From: an uncultured Bacilli bacterium
Lineage (GTDB): Bacteria; Bacillota_I; Bacilli_A; RF39; UBA660
DNA: 8,307 nt
NCBI GenBank assembly: GCA_944363655.1
Contig: CALVUU010000080.1
Location: 1-8,307 of the forward strand
Reading direction: 5' to 3'
The notes under the pieces are model-generated. The model saw nothing but the letters and a program-made list of their open reading frames with translations. It had not been told where the DNA came from and did not search any database. Position numbers and translations under genes: made by a program. This document shows, in pieces, positions 6,054 to 8,307 of the stretch. The stretch's first letter is position 1, and the number at the start of each line of letters is the position of its first letter.

Positions 6054-6085
6054 ATGGGCTTTAACAGTCCATTTTCTTGTTTTTT
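6054..6085 (+). terminator. Intrinsic terminator after spo0A
   Basis: ATGGGC (6054-6059) pairs with GTCCAT (6067-6072), with one G-T wobble and a 7-nt loop. A T-rich tract runs to 6085. It lies immediately after the spo0A stop, and its T-tract overlaps the -35 of the next promoter. Confidence 0.7.
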
Positions 6086-6105
6086 AAAAGGGTTTATGTT
6101 ATTAT
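6077..6105 (+). promoter_or_regulatory. gpmI promoter
   Basis: TTGTTT (6077-6082), a 17-bp spacer, then TATTAT (6100-6105) preceded by TGT as an extended -10. It lies just after the spo0A terminator, so gpmI can be transcribed independently. The ribosome site AAGGTGA (6118-6124) follows. Confidence 0.55.
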
Positions 6106-6127
6106 ATTGGCGTAATGAAGGTGACTT

Positions 6128-7630
6128 ATGAAAAAGATATTAACTATTATTTTTGATGGGTTTGGCATGCGTGATGAGGCTAAAGGAAATGCTGTTGCTG
6201 GAGCAAAAATGAATAACTTTAATATGCTTTGGAGGAATTATCCGCATGCTCTACTTGATGCATCTGGTAAAGCGGTTGGTTTAAATGAAGGGCAACCTGG
6301 TAATAGTGAAGTGGGGCATATGACAATTGGAGCTGGTAGAATTTTTAAACAACCTGAAATACTTGTCAATGAATTTTTAGAGAAACCGGACATGGAAAGT
6401 AAAAGTATCCAAAAGTTAAAAACATTAAATGAAAAAGATATACATATAATGGGACTTTGTAGTGATGGCAATATCCATGCAGGTGTTGATGATTTTTTAG
6501 GAATGTATAAGTTTTTAGTTGATAATGGTTTTACTAAAATTCATTTTCATATTATTACAGATGGTAGAGATACTGATATTCATTCGGCTTATAAATATAT
6601 TAAAATGATTAAAGATAAAATTGCGGAAAATAATGGAATTGGTAATATAGCAACGGTATGTGGTAGATATTATGCAATGGATAGAGATGAGAATTATGAT
6701 AGAACCAAAATTTATTATGATCTAGTTGTAAATGGCAAAGGACTTAATTCTTTGGATGTTGAGCGAAGTATTAATAGTAGTTATGATGCAGGAGTTACTG
6801 ATGAATTTATTAAACCAATAAAATTATCAATGGATATGATTAAAAATGGGGACGTATTAATTTGGATGAATTATCGTGCAGATAGAGCCAAACAAATACT
6901 TAATAGTATTGTTAATTGTGATACGTTTGATTATTTTAATGTAAAAGATTTAAGGGAAGTTACAGTATTTAGCTTTTTACCCGTTGATAAAAGGATAAAA
7001 ACAATAAATTTTATTGAGCAACCAAATGTTACTCATCCTTTGGGGATTTATTTGAGTGAACTTGATTTTACGCAAGCGAGAATTGCGGAAAGTGAAAAAT
7101 TTCCTCATGTAACATATTTTTTTGATGGAGGATATGATGGTAAGATTAATAAATGTGATAAATTTCATATTCCTAGTCCAGACGTTGCAACATATGATTT
7201 AAAACCGGAGATGAGTTGTGTTGAGGTAACGAAGAAAACTGTTGCTGCAATGAATGCCGACTACGACTTTATTTTGGTTAATTTTGCTAATCCTGATATG
7301 GTAGGACACACTGGTAATATGGATGCTGCAACTAAAGCTTGTATGGCAATAGATTTGTGTTTAGGTAAAATTTTAGAAAAAGCGGAAGATAATTTTTACA
7401 AAGTTATATTACTTGCTGATCATGGTAATGCAGAAATTATGATTAATCCTGATGGTGGCCCTTGTACTACTCATACAACAAGTAAAGTTCCTTTTATAAT
7501 TGTTGATAATAAAATAAAGATGAGAGATGCGGGTACTTTAGTTAATGTTGCTCCAACAATACTTGATTATATGGACATTGCTATACCCAGTGAAATGGCT
7601 GATACGGAATCGTTATTGATTGAAGAGTAA
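6128..7630 (+). CDS. gpmI: 2,3-bisphosphoglycerate-independent phosphoglycerate mutase
   Basis: This cytosolic enzyme interconverts 3- and 2-phosphoglycerate in glycolysis, using two Mn ions and a phosphoserine intermediate. It belongs to the alkaline phosphatase superfamily. At 500 residues it is close to the usual 510. Seen in order: Asp10 in FDGFG (usually DGWG); nucleophile Ser60 in GNSEVGHMTIGAGR; DGNIHAG (114-120); DGRDT (145-149); GRYYAMDRD (179-187); NYRADRA (248-254); EKFPHVTYFF (323-332); metal site NPDMVGH (388-394); ADHGNAE (430-436); and THTTSKVPFI (448-457). All expected catalytic and metal residues appear present. The ribosome site AAGGTGA at 6118-6124 gives a 3-nt gap to the start. 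The downstream gene begins 20 bp after the stop and is probably co-transcribed. It completes a three-gene glycolytic set with pgk and tpiA but is separated from them by the ATPase gene and spo0A. Confidence 0.96.
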   Translation: MKKILTIIFDGFGMRDEAKGNAVAGAKMNNFNMLWRNYPHALLDASGKAVGLNEGQPGNSEVGHMTIGAGRIFKQPEILVNEFLEKPDMESKSIQKLKTLNEKDIHIMGLCSDGNIHAGVDDFLGMYKFLVDNGFTKIHFHIITDGRDTDIHSAYKYIKMIKDKIAENNGIGNIATVCGRYYAMDRDENYDRTKIYYDLVVNGKGLNSLDVERSINSSYDAGVTDEFIKPIKLSMDMIKNGDVLIWMNYRADRAKQILNSIVNCDTFDYFNVKDLREVTVFSFLPVDKRIKTINFIEQPNVTHPLGIYLSELDFTQARIAESEKFPHVTYFFDGGYDGKINKCDKFHIPSPDVATYDLKPEMSCVEVTKKTVAAMNADYDFILVNFANPDMVGHTGNMDAATKACMAIDLCLGKILEKAEDNFYKVILLADHGNAEIMINPDGGPCTTHTTSKVPFIIVDNKIKMRDAGTLVNVAPTILDYMDIAIPSEMADTESLLIEE

Positions 7631-7650
7631 TATATTTATGGGGGTTTATA

Positions 7651-8163
7651 ATGGATGATGAATTAAAATTATTAAGTAGAATTATTTATTATGATAAATA
7701 TTTACAAAGTTTTGGATATAATGTAAGACTTAAATTTTGGAAAATTGGTTTAATAGATGTAAATGGTATAGATGATCCAATTGTTTTAAAAAAGGACGTT
7801 GATTATAAATTTTTGGCTTTGTTTGAAACTTTGTTGAGTGGTAAAACTGTTTGTTTTGATAGTTCTGAATTAATGGCTTTATCTAATTTATTTAATGTAT
7901 CTATTAATCAAATGGTAATTTTTTTTGATTGTTTTATTGGAATATCTCAAGATATTCTTAGTAAAGATGAAAGAAGTGAGGAAGAAAAGGATATTGTTAA
8001 TTCTTTTTTAGATACATTAAAAGCATTTAAAATGTCTATGCTTAATTATTGGGTAAATGCTTTAGAAGATATGACTGTTGGTTTACAAATAGAAAGAGAT
8101 TTAATGTTAGAAAAGTATGATAATAATTTTTTGATAGAGACATTATTATTGGGAGATAGATAA
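7651..8163 (+). CDS. Unrecognised 170-residue protein
   Basis: I do not recognise this family. The start is well supported by GGGGG at 7640-7644 ahead of ATG 7651. The gap of 20 bp to gpmI, with no terminator or promoter seen, suggests one transcript. The protein is acidic and rich in Leu, Phe, Ile and Asp. It looks mostly alpha-helical, with no signal peptide, no convincing membrane span and no Cys/His metal cluster. An Asp/Glu-rich charged stretch (DERSEEEKD, around residues 106-114) splits it into two probable helical halves. It reads as a soluble cytosolic protein. Codon use matches its neighbours, so it is unlikely to be a recent import. Confidence 0.75.
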   Translation: MDDELKLLSRIIYYDKYLQSFGYNVRLKFWKIGLIDVNGIDDPIVLKKDVDYKFLALFETLLSGKTVCFDSSELMALSNLFNVSINQMVIFFDCFIGISQDILSKDERSEEEKDIVNSFLDTLKAFKMSMLNYWVNALEDMTVGLQIERDLMLEKYDNNFLIETLLLGDR

Positions 8164-8197
8164 ATTTGCAAAAAAATGCAAAGGGTGTAAAAAAATT

Positions 8198-8228
8198 TTG
8201 TAGGTAAATTGTCATTATATGGTATACT
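8198..8228 (+). promoter_or_regulatory. Promoter of the gene leaving the right edge
   Basis: -10 TATACT (8223-8228) is preceded by TGG as an extended -10. The best -35 is TTGTAG (8198-8203), at a long 19-bp spacing. It lies in the 90-bp gap after the 170-residue gene and before an AGGAGA ribosome site. Confidence 0.5.
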
Positions 8229-8253
8229 TATTAATATAGGAGAATAGATAAGT

Positions 8254-8307
8254 ATGAATAATCAAAAAGAATTTGATAACGAATTTAAAAAATTAGCTAA
8301 ACAGGAT
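8254..8307 (+). CDS. 5' end of an unrecognised gene (partial)
   Basis: ATG 8254 opens 18 codons to the window edge, encoding a Lys/Asn/Glu-rich start, MNNQKEFDNEFKKLAKQD. AGGAGA (8238-8243) lies 10 nt before it, and an in-frame TAG at 8245-8247 rules out any earlier start. A promoter with an extended -10 lies just upstream. Too little is visible to assign a family; the hydrophilic start argues against a signal peptide. Confidence 0.65.
   Translation, partial: MNNQKEFDNEFKKLAKQD

Noticed and set aside
8165..8182. TTTGCA-A6-TGCAAA inverted repeat as a terminator after the 170-residue gene
   Set aside because: The stem is only 6 bp and A/T rich, and it is followed by GGGTG with no T-run. It is too weak to call.
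1..8307. CRISPR array, tRNA, rRNA or riboswitch
   Set aside because: I saw no regularly spaced repeats, cloverleaf sequences or recognisable RNA motifs in the short intergenic gaps.

Overview
The window comes from a low-GC Gram-positive bacterium (Firmicutes/Bacillota). It is A+T rich with AGGAGG-like ribosome binding sites. TGG encodes Trp and TGA is used as a stop, so this is the standard bacterial code and not the Mollicutes UGA=Trp code. A full-length Spo0A places it in an endospore-forming lineage or a relative of one. An uncultured gut Bacilli-type organism would fit, but that is inference.

Layout from left to right. (1) A leftward gene is cut by the window edge (1-90). It faces away from a rightward gene for a large secreted protein (198-1775), with a divergent promoter pair between them. 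(2) The 3' end of the secreted-protein gene carries an abrupt block of about 100 bp with about 60% GC, poor in A and without Asn codons. A GC-rich hairpin lies just after the stop. Together these resemble the variable region and downstream stem-loop of a diversity-generating retroelement (DGR) target. No reverse transcriptase or template repeat is visible here. (3) pgk and tpiA (1858-3694) form a tight glycolytic pair, closed by a strong bidirectional terminator. (4) A leftward AAA_14/DUF4143 ATPase (3721-5037) converges on tpiA and shares that terminator. (5) A 250-bp divergent control region holds promoters for the ATPase and spo0A, two Spo0A boxes, and an uncharacterised repeated TGTACGAAA-type motif. 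(6) spo0A (5288-6052) ends in its own terminator. (7) gpmI (6128-7630) has its own promoter and is followed closely by an unrecognised 170-residue protein (7651-8163). (8) A promoter and ribosome binding site start one more gene that runs off the right edge (from 8254).

Functionally, pgk, tpiA and gpmI encode three enzymes of lower glycolysis. They form an interrupted version of the usual gap-pgk-tpi-gpmI-eno cluster, with the sporulation master regulator and a mobile-type ATPase between them. The best candidate for something unusual is the putative hypervariable surface protein at the left. Next are the K-for-R change in the pgk active site and the repeated operator-like motif upstream of spo0A.
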